A stretch of 64,000 bases of DNA from Athripsodes cinereus (GCA_947579605.1 OX388314.1:1-64000), one strand, 5' to 3'; positions 34,239-46,977 are shown, numbered from the stretch's first letter. Numbers and translations: made by a program. The notes: generated by a model from the sequence alone, not told the origin.

Positions 34239-37200
34239 GTAGAAACACTATAGGTACACCCTTATTACCTACCTGTCTATAAATACAATATTATAAAGAA
34301 GCTGTTTATCTCTCATCATTCATTACTACCACAATATTATTTTCACATGTATTTATGGGATAGCTGATACCTAAGTCATAACATTACATATAATTATTCC
34401 TTTTCAATTAATTTTCGTGCGTATGTAAATGTGTATATATATATACCTATATATGTATCTATATTAGGTTCTTCATTTATAAAGATAAAAATATAATGCA
34501 AATTGAAATAAGACTGCAAAAACTTATAATAAGCGATAGAAAAATTAAGATATTTGTTTCTGTTCCATAAATGTTACATTTCTGGCAAGGTAAATAAATA
34601 TATCACTAAAATAATATCACAAAGATAATACTTAAAACTTGTATTTTACAAAAAAAAACACAAAAAATTGCTCGAAGTTTTGAATAAAAAACAAATTGTA
34701 GCTGAAATTCCGCGTTTTTTCGTTACGAACCTTAGTATGTCGTTTCTAAAAGACAGTTCACATTGTGGACTGTTTGTTTATTTATTTCAGTAATTTTTTA
34801 ATTTTTTTACAATATTTTTGGAATTGATGGGAAATGAAAACGTGTGTACGGACACATTTTATTTTATGAGTTATTCCTGTAGTAGGTATTGTCCAAGGGT
34901 GGTTTTATCAATAAAATAATACTGAACATGTGAGCCGCACTCTCGTCAATCTGGTTTATAACGTCGTGTCTATGGTTCATAAGCAAAGGTTTTTGGGTTT
35001 GCCGACATAAATGAAAAATAACAATAACGTAATGAATTCAATAAGAATCAGTAAACATGATACCTAATTATGTCCCCAGTACAGTGCGAATTTCCAAACA
35101 ATGATTCTTCCATAGTTTAGAAACAAATCCATGTTAGTGTATTTGCCTATGTTAGTGTATTTTACTCACCCAGTACCGAGATTTTTTATTTGCTTTTATG
35201 ATGTAGATTACGCGATGTGCAGGTAGACATTAGGTATATATAAGACACTAGGACAAGACACTTTGCCTCAGTTCCATCAATGTTTCATCACTTATCACTC
35301 AGCACTGCACACTGCACATAACTTACGGACCAAAGAAAGAGTGAAGCAGCGCGAGACAGTGTGGACATTAATGTGATACACTGTGTACATCACATATATG
35401 TACTTGTACATACCTATGTACCTACCTACCTGGTATAGGTATTATGTAGCTTTATGTACATGTGTACCTGATTTCATTATTATGATAATTTATTATATTA
35501 CGAGATAGTCGGTAGGCACCCAATGTTATTATGAATGTAAATGGAACATATTTCTCGGTTCAGCCATCTTCACATGTGAGTAGTGACTGCATCTTGCAAG
35601 CCGCGGTACCTACCTAATCTGATAGCAACTAACTACCCGCACCACTACTTACCTCACCTCTACCTACAAAAATGTTAGCATCACTATACCTCCGTCTGTC
35701 TGCAAACAGTCTGATGGCAATTCTCTATGCATTCATACACACTTGCATACATACATGGGTGTACAAAACCGCCTATGTCTGCATCCCCCCCCCCCCTCCC
35801 TCTCTCCTAGGTTCTCGATAGTAGGAAATAGTAGGAAAATTGCATCTAATTGGCATTGGGAAGTTTTGCTCCCCTAAAAGTCTGACTAAATTTAAAATGG
35901 ATTTTAGATTAGGTTATATATAAATCAGGAAATCATGAGATATCTCAAATTCATATATCAACATGCAATAATCTGGCGACGGGTAGTAGGAATTGAAAAG
36001 TTGTATGTTTTCTGAAATTATAAAACAAAAGCGATTAAATCGTGAAATATCTGAAATCTCTATCCTAAAATGACTATAATAATATGGCAACGGGGTAGGG
36101 GTAGAAATTTACGTTGGGGGGAATTGAATTTGGTTATTTACTTAAATATATATCGCGGACCAAAAACAGTTCACTAAATATATAAAAATAATAAAAAAAA
36201 ATGTAATTTACTATCTCACCCTAGAAGAGATACATTCCATCCCAGACGCAACAAGAAGCGACAGGCACACAAGATTAATGTGGAACAAAAATGGCCGGTG
36301 TGGGGCAGAGGTAACGCTCTTGCATGGCTCTTGTCTTTGAGTCACGAGGTAAAATGAAGAATGATCTTTTTCAAATTGTTCTGGACTTGGATGTTACAAA
36401 ATGTTTATGTGTTAAATGCATTGTATAATATGATTATGTGTATCGTCGCGTCAGCACTCATTAAAGATTAATACTATTTGGGACTAACTCGATCTGTGTG
36501 AATTTTCTATATTTCATTGCATGTCATTATCATATTATGTATTCAGATTGAGTCTGATATATTATATATGTGCCAATATGTATTAAGTATCTTATGGTTA
36601 CCGCGCTGCCATAATTTTATGAAATATTCTCCTCCTGTGTGATGGCTTGCTGATGCCTTGTGGTTTCACTTATCATACAGACAGTTCCCTAACCAATATT
36701 GTAAATTACACAGACAAAACATTCACCATTAATTAATACTACTATGTAGGTACCTATCCAGTATAATAATACATAGGTACAATGTACTTATATATTATAT
36801 TATTACAGACTGACTGCTGAAGTATTATTGTAGTGAAAAGTCTGTTTTGTAGTGAATAATTCTATTATATGGATTGTATCACATCATACACATATGTACG
36901 TATACACCTAAACACACACTGGCGCGCGGGCGCTAAGGCACAATATAATAGAACCTTCTCCAGTACACGACCACTGGCGGGGGTTGATCACCCTTCACTG
37001 AACACAGCACAGCATGTAAGACTTGCTTGGCCCTGCTCCGAGGCACCACAACCTCCACATCATAATATAATATAACCTCTACTTACATATTCATATATTA
37101 TTATGTATTTATTAAGTACCTATACCTATTCTTGGCCATAGCTGGCCCTTGTATTGTTGTAGGTACATATTGACTTGCCGCATACACTTAGTTACCTACC

Positions 37201-37620
37201 TACACCTAAATGACATTAATTTATAGTGTTTTATTTTGTTCTTACAAAAGTGGCATCGCAACATTTTCAATATAGGTAGGTACCCAGGTACTTACATAAA
37301 AAACTTACTATACATAATACATCATCTTACATTCCCTGTGAGTATTGAGTACATACCTACCTGTTGTCACAAGACTCTATTGGTAGGTACTAGGTACCTA
37401 CCTACTGATTTTAATCTTATAAATAAAAATGGATTGACCATGTATGTCACTCCATAACTGGAGAACGGCTAAACCGGATTGGGTGATTCTTTTTTTGTTG
37501 TGTTCGTAATCGTCAGGAGACGGTTTGCATGAAAGAATTTTTTTGGAAAATCCAATGGAAAAGATCTTAAACAGACTTACTTCATATTTGGATGATAACA
37601 ATCTGTGAAATGAGAAGCAG
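33224..37620. other. Intergenic or upstream intron, no exon recognised
   Basis: Should hold the missing 5' exons of the CCDC66-like gene, but I could not identify any. It contains TA microsatellites at 33505-33537 and 34204-34234, CA repeats near 34001-34013, a C run near 35787, and many TAGGTACCTACC-type tracts. Two related segments of about 110 bp near 35915-35985 and 36010-36110 share ATCWTGARATATCTSAAAT and GGCRACGGG words. Confidence 0.5.
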
Positions 37621-38265
37621 TCGGTCTACAGGAAGCGTCACTCAACAGAAACATACTTAACCAGACTGATCTCTGATATTACCATACACAATGAGCAGGG
37701 AAGACTAACTCTTCTGTGTCTCTTGGATATGAGTGCAGTTTTTGACACTGTGGATCATGGACTGCTGCTGTTGAAGTTGAGGGACAGGATTGGTGTTGAG
37801 GGTCCTACGCTTGTGTGGTTCCGGTCACACTTGTCAGATAGAAAGCAGAGAATCAGTTTTGCTGGAGGGAAATCTGAGGAGCGCCTATTGGCTACTGGCG
37901 TCCCGCAAGGCTCCATCCTGGAACCGTTGCTGTTCGTCCTGTACACTGCGGAGATTGAAAATGTGGTGAAGTCCTATGGTTTGCAAATGAGTGCTTTTGC
38001 TGATGATGTGCAAGTGTATGGACACACGGAGGTTGATGGTGAAAGGCAGATTGAGAGGGTTTTTATTACTCCCAATGTGTTGATGGCATTTTTAAATGGT
38101 TGTCTATAAATAAATTATGCTTACATCCAGATATAACAGAATTTTTGTGGCTGGCATCCAGAAGGAGACAGAATCTGATACCAAATAATGATATTAATGC
38201 TACCGTGCCGAGTAGCCCTGAACGCTGGATGACATTAGATGCTCTTTTCGGACTCCACTAGTAAC
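37621..38265 (+). pseudogene. CR1/L2-type LINE reverse transcriptase fragment
   Basis: Reads HSTETYLTRL, then LTLLCLLDMSAVFDTVDHGL (catalytic Asp), KQRISFAGGKSEERL, GVPQGSILEPLLFVLYT and AFADDVQVYGHTEVD (FADD). A stop at 38107-38109 is followed by more matching sequence in another frame (INKLCLHPDITEFLWLASRR). Truncated at both ends. The style of the motifs is that of CR1/L2-like LINEs and differs from the Jockey-like copies nearby. Confidence 0.75.
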
Positions 38266-38931
38266 AAAGTTACATCAGCAGTGGCTGCTTGCTCCATGAT
38301 GCTGTGGAACTAAACGTGTTTTTCGCATATTTCACGTTATTTTACTTAATTTTGTTGATAGTGTCATTGAAGGAAGAATATCGTGATTGAGATTGTTTGA
38401 CATTTAATAAACAAGATTCAAATATTGAATCTTAAGGGAAGATATTCGATTATTAACTGGATAAAAATATGGTTAATTACTTAATTAATTAATTAATATT
38501 CTTAACTACCCCGTGGGGCAAGACGGGATAATTGAACTTTTTTTTAAATTGAACATATTTATTATTTTTTAATGTTTATTTTTACATTTACCCGTATGTG
38601 ATTCATTTGCTAGATTAAAGATCAAAGTTTGTGCCAATAAACTTTTTTTAAGAATCTATGGAAAAAAATGTGTTTTTTGATATTTTAGCTTAAAGGCCCC
38701 GTCTTGTCCAACCCTTCCCTACGCACAGTACAGTGGCAACGAATACGATGACCGGCCATGTCCGTGATACTTTCACCCCGCTAACTAACTACCTTACCTT
38801 GGTGTAGAATTAGTGCCTACATTAATGTTATTATTATAATGCAGTGCATGCACAGGGGTTGTAAATTTTAACAATGTAGGTATTGTGTTGCGTATATAGT
38901 TATATTTTTACGTAATAAAGGTAACTTAATG
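38266..38931. other. Intergenic, no gene seen
   Basis: AT-rich. GGGGCAAGACGGGATAATTG at 38515 and GGCCCCGTCTTGTCCAACCC near 38694 are weakly inverted and may mark a decayed DNA element. The match is too poor to call. Confidence 0.4.
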
Positions 38932-39157
38932 CAGTGTTCCGCAAACTTTTTGTGTTCAAGGTACACCTATCAAATCAAGAAATTTTAGAGGTACACCAAA
39001 GAAAAAAACAAATGTTTTTTTAACAAAGCGCCTCGCTCATAGCTCTCAACTATTTTTAGGTGTATTATCTGCACAAAACCTTGCCTTTTTTCCGCGGCAC
39101 ACCAAGTGATGACCACGGTACACCAGTGAGCCGCGGCACACGCTTTGCGGAACACTG
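38932..39157. mobile_element. hAT-type MITE with 8-bp target duplication
   Basis: 226 bp. The ends CAGTGTTCCGCAAA and TTTGCGGAACACTG are perfect inverted repeats, flanked by ACTTAATG on both sides (38924-38931 and 39158-39165). GGTACACC-type words recur inside. Non-coding. Confidence 0.9.
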
Positions 39158-39659
39158 ACTTAATGTATAACAGCGGACAGCGAGGCGCGTGGTGTCGGGG
39201 CGGGTGATACCTGATGAGCTATTTCACAATAATAACTCTCTCTCAAGTGCTTTATACTTGTCACCAGCTTCTTTCTGTTTCTATTTAGGTACCTACCTAC
39301 CGTAAGAACCAAATGTAAAGGATTAACTATAATGTACCTATTAGGTAGTACGAGTAGTTTCATTTTCAAATAACATAAAATATTCAGCCTTAAAAAAGTT
39401 TGAAAACTGGAAATAAGATTCTTTCATCTTTGCATATTCTCATCACACTCACGAGAATTGTTGAAATTGACTTTTATTCCGATACTTTTTATCATTATCA
39501 TTTATTTATTTCTATCATTCGTAGTATTTAATTCGTGCATTTTTAATTCTTTCTTGTATCTTATTATTTTCATTATTATTTTTTTTTTTAATTCCTTTGT
39601 TTTAATCTATTATTTAATTTTTGATATCTAATTATTATTTATATTTCACTTATTTGTCA

Positions 39660-39737
39660 AAGTTGGGTTGATTGGCAGAAATCGCCAATAGGCGATAAAT
39701 CCGCCCTTTACATGTTAATTTATGTGTAATAAAGTTT

Positions 39738-39772
<35 letters not shown>

Positions 39773-39780
39773 TTATTATT
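39660..39780 (+). mobile_element. LINE 3' end with conserved hairpin
   Basis: TTGATTGGCAGAAATCGCCA, AATAGGCGATAAATCCGCC, then a TTTA-rich tail. TCGCC/GGCGA forms a 5-bp stem with an AATA loop (39682-39695). The same 3' module is at 40951-41092 and 51215-51358. Confidence 0.75.
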
Positions 39781-40087
39781 ATAATAATATATTCCTAATT
39801 TATTATTGCGTTAATTATTTTTATATTCCCAGAATTAAATTATTTAATGTATTCATGTGTATTTGTGTGTCTGTGTATGAATGTATTTATATATGTATAT
39901 TTTGTTATTAATGTTGTCTCACACTGCATATACCACATAAAATTTGGTTCTTTGTTTGCTATTTGGTCCTTTGGTTTTCTTATATTTAATGACATATAAT
40001 TTTGTTAGAATTGTCACTGTTGTATTTGTAAATGTTATGTGTAATGTATTTTGTCATGTAATAGGCTTAATAAATAAAAAAAAATCC

Positions 40088-40291
40088 CGGATATTTCAGG
40101 AGTCCAAGGACTCCTTTTATCCGTTTGGGTGACAGTTTCGTTTTTCTTTTTAATTCTCTGCAGTCCGTCAGTACCCCTGAGCCAAATAAGAAATGTTGAA
40201 ATAAAGTGGTACTAGACTAGAGAGAGTTGAAATGTAAATAAATTGTCACCCAAACAGATAAATAGGAGTCCTTGGACTCCTGAAATATCCG
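40088..40291. mobile_element. Foldback MITE, about 45-bp terminal inverted repeats
   Basis: CGGATATTTCAGGAGTCCAA at 40088 pairs with the reverse complement ending TGAAATATCCG at 40291. Pairing continues inward through ATCCGTTTGGGTGACA and TGTCACCCAAACAGAT with small gaps. A second word, CCCCTGAGCC, occurs at 40174 and 40311, just outside the right end. Non-coding. Confidence 0.75.
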
Positions 40292-40950
40292 ACAAACAAA
40301 GTTATTTCAACCCCTGAGCCAGTACCTGCTAACGAGAATATTGTGTAATAAGGGCGGTCGGATGGCCAAACTATACCCATATTATTATGAACCAAATTAA
40401 CCACTAGCCAGTAGCCAGTACCGGCGCCGCACACAAATGAAATTGGAATATGAGGGCGGAGGTCAATCAACTAACGCAGCTAAGTATAGAATATAGGTAC
40501 ATATATCTACTTACCTTCATAGTGTATGGCTACCTTTACTTACCTAGGTAATTGTACAACAATCTGATGGAATTTAAATACCTACGTAACGATAAATGAA
40601 CTGTCCTCATAAGAAAAATCTAGGTTAACTCTTGCACATAAACAATACATACAAATTCATTTACATAGTTACACTAGATTTACAAAAAATCCAAAAAAGT
40701 CTGACGTCTTTCAAGCGAGCCTGAAACCCATCACTCCTAACCCCCCCCCCCCCTTTTTTTCCTCTTTTCCTTTCTTTGTATGCATAATGTTTACATCTTT
40801 TTTTCTCTCAAAGTGTTCCTTTTTATGTGTGTGTATATGTACCTATGTATGTATAATATACATTGTTTTCTTTGTGAGTTATTTTTTCTCTTTTTTTCCA
40901 AATTGCTTTGAATTTTTGCTTTTTTTATAATATGTTTTAATTTAAAATGA

Positions 40951-41092
40951 TACTTTTGGGTTAGTTGGAAGAGATCGCGCCTTTGCGACAAACTCGCCCT
41001 CTGTATATTGATTGTATGTATATGTATACCTTTTATGTAATTGTTTATAATCAATGTACAGTAAAGAATGAATAAATAAATAAATACATTGA
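40951..41092 (+). mobile_element. LINE 3' end with conserved hairpin
   Basis: TTAGTTGGAAGAGATCGCGC, CTTTGCGACAAACTCGCCC, then an AATAAATAAATAAAT tail. The stem is TCGC (40975-40978) with GCGA (40985-40988). Confidence 0.7.
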
Positions 41093-41215
41093 AGGACCCA
41101 CCGTCTACCCGGATTCGCAGAAGTCTGGGGACTTCCATTTATCCGAAATTCTACACTTAACAAATCTTGTCCACGCCGAAGGTGCCATAGTGAGCAGCCT
41201 GAATGGCTGGCCGGC
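41093..41215 (+). repeat. Dispersed repeat of about 125 bp
   Basis: CATTGAAGGACCCACCGTCT, CGCAGAAGTCTGGGGACTTC, CATTTATCCGAAATTCTACA and GTGAGCAGCCTGAATGGCTGG. A second copy at about 75-80 percent identity by eye is at 62505-62632 on the other strand. The open frames over this repeat are frameshifted relative to each other, so it is probably not protein-coding. Confidence 0.7.
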
Positions 41216-42555
41216 CAAAATACCCTCGTGTGTGGAATCTTTTGACTACACTCCTTCGATGTCTCTCTAGCCGAGAGATGCAAACATAGTAATAATACAT
41301 ATATCTATACAAAATAAATCAAATAAACAAGTTTTTTTAACCTAGGTTACAAAAGTAAAAAAAAAGTACGTAAAATATTTACAAAAGTTTCATATATTTT
41401 GGAGCAAAAGCTGAGTTGAGGTGTCCAGAGACTTTTCTAGGTTTTAAATAAATAAAAAAATCATCCTTCTATCACCGTGGTGGTAGATGAATAATGAAAA
41501 AGAAAATGTCATATTTTTAATGACTGGGACATTGGCCAAGATTATTTCATGGTACAACTTTCGTCTCGAAGTTCAGGGTGCTCGTTGTTGAAATAGTCTC
41601 TCGTCAAACCTTAGGTTGACTAAGGATCTAAGATCATTCAAGCGAGCCTTTAAAGAGAGAATGATTATTTCCTCTAACTCAATAATATTCTTAGTACTGT
41701 ACTACAATGTGATAATTTTTTGATATTTGTTGTAAACTGAAAACATTCTGTGTCTTTAAATTTAAAATAATGATGATCTTAGGCCTAGCTCCCAAAAAAT
41801 GAGAGCACATAATTATTATCTTTTATCAAAGTTATATTAGGTGGTAATCGCTTTCACCCGTCATCACTGGTGATCAACTATTATTGGTGAAACGTCTATT
41901 CACACCTTTTCAATTTGAAGAATCATCCAGAGTGATTACCTCTTGAATGTGAACAAGTCTGCTTTTACATACATTTTCACCTTTTACAGTTACTTTTTCG
42001 TCCTCCTTTAATAAAAGAAGACGTTATGTATGAAACTTCAAGACATTTTTACGGGCCATACTAATTTAGTGAGACTATTTTTAGCATCCACTTTTGTATG
42101 GAAAATCACCACGAAATTCTACAGTTAGAGCGCAAACGTCGATGACATTTCCTACTGTACTTCTCATTGATTGTTGAAATAACTTTATTTCCCGGATATT
42201 TCAATTTTAAATTTCTTGTAGGTACAACACATTATTCGCCAAAAAAATCGCTACAAAATTATAGCGAAACAAAAAAATGAGAAATCGATGTTAAATGATT
42301 ATTCCACAATTTTGTAATAAAATTATAAATAACTGTTATATGTGGAACACATAAACAAATTAAACTCGTAATATATAATATTTAACCAATTTTAAATATT
42401 TTATTTGAAATTTAGAACCTCAAAATACCTACACGCACCATAGATTTTTATATATAAATTCTGTGACACGCACACGCCAAAATGTATAAGTATAACGGGT
42501 TGACCATAGAAAAAAAACTAAATGTCAGTCATAAATTTTATCAAATTGTCACTTG
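41216..42555. other. Intergenic, no gene seen
   Basis: AT-rich, no exon or mobile element recognised with confidence. Confidence 0.5.
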
Positions 42556-43113
42556 CAGTGTGACCAGATTTGGTAGTTTCCTACTTTTTTGGTAGTTTTT
42601 GAGGCATTGGCAAAAATGTTTAGTAGTTTTTTTTTCTTTGGTAGTTTTTGGTAGTTTTTTAGTAGTTTTTGGTAGTTTTTTGGTAGTTTTTGTATTCAGT
42701 CGGTAATTGGTAGATAAATTATCGGGTACTTGGGAAAATACCCGATACTTACTGATTCAAAAATAATTGTCGGTACAAGTAACGAGTACATTTTAGAAAA
42801 AGGTACTGCGTGAAAATATTGTTGAAGAAAACCGAGGAGTTTTTGAAATACTTCAAATTCCTATACCATTTTGAAAATTCGGCGACGGGGGGGTAGAAAT
42901 TTTCGTGAAAAGAAAAGTATCCGATATTGATCATCGTCGGTACAAATACCCAGTACATTTTAGAAAAAGGTACTGCAAGAAAATATTGTTTAAGAAAACC
43001 GAGGAGTTCTTGAAATACTTCAAATTCCTATACCATTTTAAGAATTTAGTAGTTTTTGGTAGTTTTTGACTTCGCCATTTAGTAGTTTTTGAAAATAAAA
43101 TCTGGTCACACTG
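42556..43113. mobile_element. hAT-type MITE at the PDCD5 promoter
   Basis: 558 bp. Ends CAGTGTGACCAGATTT and AAATCTGGTCACACTG are perfect inverted repeats, flanked by GTCACTTG on both sides (42548-42555 and 43114-43121). Inside are many GTAGTTTTTGGTAGTTTTT words and a unit of about 165 bp present twice (42790-42890 and 42956-43045: AGAAAAAGGTACTG, GAAAACCGAGGAGTT and ACTTCAAATTCCTATACCA). Non-autonomous. Confidence 0.9.
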
Positions 43114-43245
43114 GTCACTTGTCAGTAGCAAGTAGTTGTAGACTGGGGTAGAGTATCGTTGTGCTGTTTTCTAATAAACTATAGTTAGTCGGCGTATTTC
43201 AACATACTGTTCCCTGTTATTTAGTTTTGCATTCAAAGTATCACA
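43114..43245 (+). promoter_or_regulatory. PDCD5 5' flank and leader
   Basis: 132 bp between the hAT MITE and the PDCD5 start codon. No TATA box is obvious. The start context is CACAATGG, a good animal initiation context. The core promoter must lie here, inside the MITE, or beyond it. Confidence 0.5.
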
Positions 43246-44468
43246 ATGGAAGATCCCGAACTGGAACAAATCAGGAAACAGCGGCTACAGCAACTTCAAT
43301 CTCAATATGGAGTGAGTACACCTCCCACACACATAACCTATATCACAAAATATAATATTATATTCTACAGCGGTATGTTATTCTAGGCTTAAATTACATC
43401 TCGACATGTTGTTCCAAGTTGTACATGACATCCTAAAGACAGAGTGTACACAGTATAGGTGAAATGTAGAAATTAAATTTAATGATGTTAGGAGAAAATG
43501 TCATTATTTATTTATATCCATCATTTGTGTGTATATTTTTAGAATTAAAGCTATAGAGTTTTGAATAGTGTTTTTCTGAATAAACTTCTTAATTTTGGGA
43601 TCAATACAATATTTCATATTAAGAGGCCAACTTTACAAAGCAATGCAGAATAAGATAAGGGATAAAACCAAAAACCCATGATTACATTTATAATTAAGAA
43701 TTTGAGGAAGTACCCAACCTATTAAGTGATTATTAGAGTGCGGGATGGTCCCGTAGAATCTGAAACAGTTGGCCATCTAATTTTGTAAGCACCAAGAATA
43801 GTAATAAATTTCAGAAATATTGAAAATGAAATACATTTCCATATTACACACTCAAAGCAGCGTTATTAAAAAGATGCATAATATGGGTTATTGTTATAAA
43901 CTCAAATACAACCTTATACACCTTTCACAGTAATTAACTGTATTATTCATTGTCAAATCTGTTGTATCTATTGAAATAAATAAAAAATAAAATAAAAAAA
44001 GGTAATAATACATAACTATATATATATGTTTTACAGGGTGGCGGAGGTGGTGAGGGTGGTGCAGCTCAGGAGGAAAGAGCACGTGCCATGGAGGATGCCA
44101 AACTGTCTATACTAGCACAAGTACTCTCACAGGACGCTAGAGCCAGATGTATGTACTTACCTCGTGTAAATAATATTATGATGTTGTCTATATGTATTAT
44201 ATTATTAGGTAGGTACACATATATATCATAGTTAAGTGTTGTGCTCCTCGTTTCAGTGAATACAATAAAGCTGAGTAAACCTGAGAAAGGACAAATGGTG
44301 GAGTCTATGATACTGAGGATGGCACAGACAGGACAGGTGAGAGGGCAGATCAGTGAACAGGAGTTTATTGGAATATTAGAATCTGTAAATCAGCAAATGC
44401 CTAAAAGTTCTTCCACAGTCAAGTTTGACAGAAGGAGGGCAGCGCTGGACTCTGATGATGACCTGTGA
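43246..44468 (+). CDS. PDCD5: Programmed cell death protein 5
   Basis: Three exons: 43246-43311, 44037-44148 and 44257-44468, with GT-AG borders and phases 0 and 1. They encode 129 residues, close to the human length of 125. The N-terminus MEDPELEQIRKQRLQQLQSQ is the family signature. A Gly-rich linker from exon 2 follows, then EERARAMEDAKLSILAQVLS, ARARLNTIKLSKPEKGQMVE, and the conserved tail VKFDRRRAALDSDDDL with its acidic end, a site of CK2 phosphorylation in the mammalian protein. PDCD5 is a small helical nuclear/cytosolic protein linked to apoptosis and to the TRiC chaperonin. The reading frame is intact. A SINE fragment lies in intron 1 and a hAT MITE lies 132 bp upstream of the ATG. 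Confidence 0.97.
43892..43936 (-). mobile_element. tRNA-derived SINE, tail fragment
   Basis: GTTATAAACTCAAATACAAC followed by CTTATACACCTTTCACAGTAA is the reverse complement of the SINE tail. In PDCD5 intron 1. Confidence 0.7.
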
Positions 44469-44777
44469 GATGAGACTGCTTTGAAACCTTAAGTGATGTG
44501 ATGGGATCACCTCGCACTGTCCACCACCTACTGTGTCTCATCTCATCACACACAACGTATTTTATTTTTACTCTCTTTAAATAACCTTTGCAAATCATTA
44601 CAGCTTATGGGTATTGCGATGTGCAATGAGATACAGTATGTTATGTTATGTATGTATGTATAATTAGCTAGCTATATAATATTATGATATGAATGAATCA
44701 CTGCAAGAGGTACACACTGCAATATTAAGAGAATTGTGAAGCCACAACTACAAGTAAATCAATGTTTCATACAGAAA

Positions 44778-44783
44778 AATAAA
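44778..44783 (+). promoter_or_regulatory. Probable PDCD5 polyadenylation signal
   Basis: AATAAA 310 nt after the PDCD5 stop, in an otherwise non-coding AT-rich stretch. Confidence 0.55.
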
Positions 44784-45192
44784 CAAGCTCCATATAATTA
44801 TAGAAATTATTGTTACTCACTCAAATGAGTGGAATAATAATTCTGATCATAGCTGTGTAATTCTGATCACATTACAGTTAAGTGAAAATACTTTCCTTAA
44901 TTTTTCCAGATAATTTAAACTACATACATATAATCATATCCTCTTACTTATTATGAACTCATATTTTTTGTAAATTTAATTTCATACGAATCCTTATTTT
45001 TTATTGTTTCATATTTAATGTAACAAATATTAACGAATTTATTAAATGTATTTAAGTTCAGTTCACATGGAGGTACAATTTAACATAATTACCTGAATGT
45101 ATTATGTAGGTATGATATTATTCCATATGTCTAGACAGGTAGATACATATTATGTAACCATTGAGATTATTTTTTTGTTAACATGTACATGT
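44784..45192. other. Intergenic, no gene seen
   Basis: AT-rich, nothing recognised. Confidence 0.5.
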
Positions 45193-45200
45193 ATGTAGAT

Positions 45201-46977
45201 TAGGGTGTCCCTTATTTGGTCGAAATTTTTTTTTTTTCAGTTATTGAAACGCATACCCTCTAATTGTGTTTATTAGCCTACTACTTACCCAAATATAGAA
45301 TTTAAGCTTTCTATGTTGATTGGAACCCGTGCCGACAGAGCCTCAAAGTTTTAGAAAAAAGCTGCTTAAAGCGTCTTTTTAATTTAGCTGTAGATTATCA
45401 CTTAATACCACTATGTTAGCTAAATATTGATGAAAACAGAAATTTATATTGTGCATTTCTTGTAATTATCAATAAAAGTTACAAAATTGATATTAACTAA
45501 TTTGGATATATCCTCAAAAAAGTCTCTTTTTTACAGTCTAGGTACATTTTTCTATGTTCATGCATACAACGTCATAAGAACTGATTCTATTCTTCGTCTG
45601 CGATTATCAAACCAAGAAAGCCTTAGATTAGTTTAACAGCTCTTTCAGCTGTGTCATTCACTGCTTTTAAGCTAGATATCTTTTTTTAAGCTGCTTCCAC
45701 AAATGCCACGATTTCTTTATACGAAGATACACCTTCTTGAAGGAAACTGCTATGAAGTTTTAGTTGTGAAAATAAATCTTTGCTCTTGACGGATACAATA
45801 ACTCAAAAATTTTCTTATAAAATCATTAAGGCTACTTGTAGAATACATTAAAAGAACATGATATAACATATTAAATAAATTAAGCACTACTACCTTACAT
45901 AGAGAGAGTCAGACATCTGTTCCTTCGATTGTTCATATCTCTTACCGAAATCAGCATTCAAGCAAGGACTTTACATGAACTACCACAATAAGCAAACAGA
46001 CATCTAGTATAGTTTCTTTGTCCTTTGCGCCCATTTTAAACTAAGACTGCAATTAACATATTTTTTAAGAGTAAATAGCTCTTGGCATCCATCGTGCTCG
46101 ATGCATTTCGGCAGTAGATCTGATTTTTAAATTATGTGGATGCCAGAGGCTCTCTCAGGTGTATCAAAGCTATGTAAAGCAGCAGGTGCCAGCAAGCTCT
46201 CTGAAACCATACGCTTTAATCTCTTTTTCTCTTCTGCTAGTTTTTTCAGCCTTGCTTTTTTTCAATATCAGGCATTTTTTTTGCCAACACCCGCTAAGTA
46301 TCCTGTACGTCTTGGTTCTCTTTGCTTTTACAATAATTTATTATCTTCTTTGATTTTTAGTCTTTTGAGAGCATTGGCGAATACAATATCGCATAAATTA
46401 TCCAATTCAAGTGGAAATTCTCCTCACGGTGCCTATGAAAATCCTGAATCTTCTTGCTGTTTTTTGGCAGCTCTTATCAGACCTAATAAAAATCCCCTGA
46501 CTTCTTAACACGATTATTAACAGCTCTATTAGGTATTCTAGCCTTTTTCCAGTATGTAATGCACACGCGAATGACTAGATTTTTGCTTTCACTAACATTC
46601 AACTTAATTAAGCGTATATCGAAAGACGGAACTGCGAAAACTTGACTATTGGATGGTTATTTTGCACCTGTCACCTATTGATTTACTTCACCAACCAAGA
46701 AAATACTTTAAATATTGCTTTTAAGTTCTACTAACATCTTTGAAATATAAAAAAATCTGCGATAATCACCAGAAAAACCGAGACTGAGTGACAATAACAG
46801 CGGGCACTCACCGCCCCTGGGAGGTAACTTGTATGAAGATGTTTCCGTGCAAGTCGGCACGGGTTGCACTGTTCCGAATAAGATAAAAATTGGTTTTTGA
46901 GTGTTTTAGGACCAAATGAACAAAATAAGAGCCTATGCGTTGTAAAATTAAAACTTTGAAAAATAAGGGACACCCTA
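45201..46977. mobile_element. DNA transposon with 8-bp target duplication and an eroded unknown protein
   Basis: Ends TAGGGTGTCCCTTATTT and its reverse complement pair for 17 bp, flanked by ATGTAGAT on both sides (45193-45200 and 46978-46985). On the - strand, scattered pieces of a protein can be read through stops: DFHRHREENFHLNW and a DIVYANAL-like stretch near 46380-46470, an REPRRTGYLAGVGKKNA-like stretch near 46270-46330, and AVNDTAERAVKLI near 45625-45670. I recall similar stretches in unnamed arthropod and cnidarian mobile-element proteins but cannot name a superfamily. 8-bp duplications occur in hAT and P elements. Open frames on the + strand here are antisense. Confidence 0.7.

Noticed and set aside
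36869..37075. Open frame rich in His, Pro and Arg
   Set aside because: No family resemblance, no splice support, short; probably chance in a GC-richer patch.
38515..38712. Possible DNA element with GGGGCAAGACGGG ends
   Set aside because: The two ends match too poorly and no target duplication is seen.
46134..46508. 124-residue + strand open frame
   Set aside because: Antisense to the eroded - strand protein of the 45201-46977 transposon.
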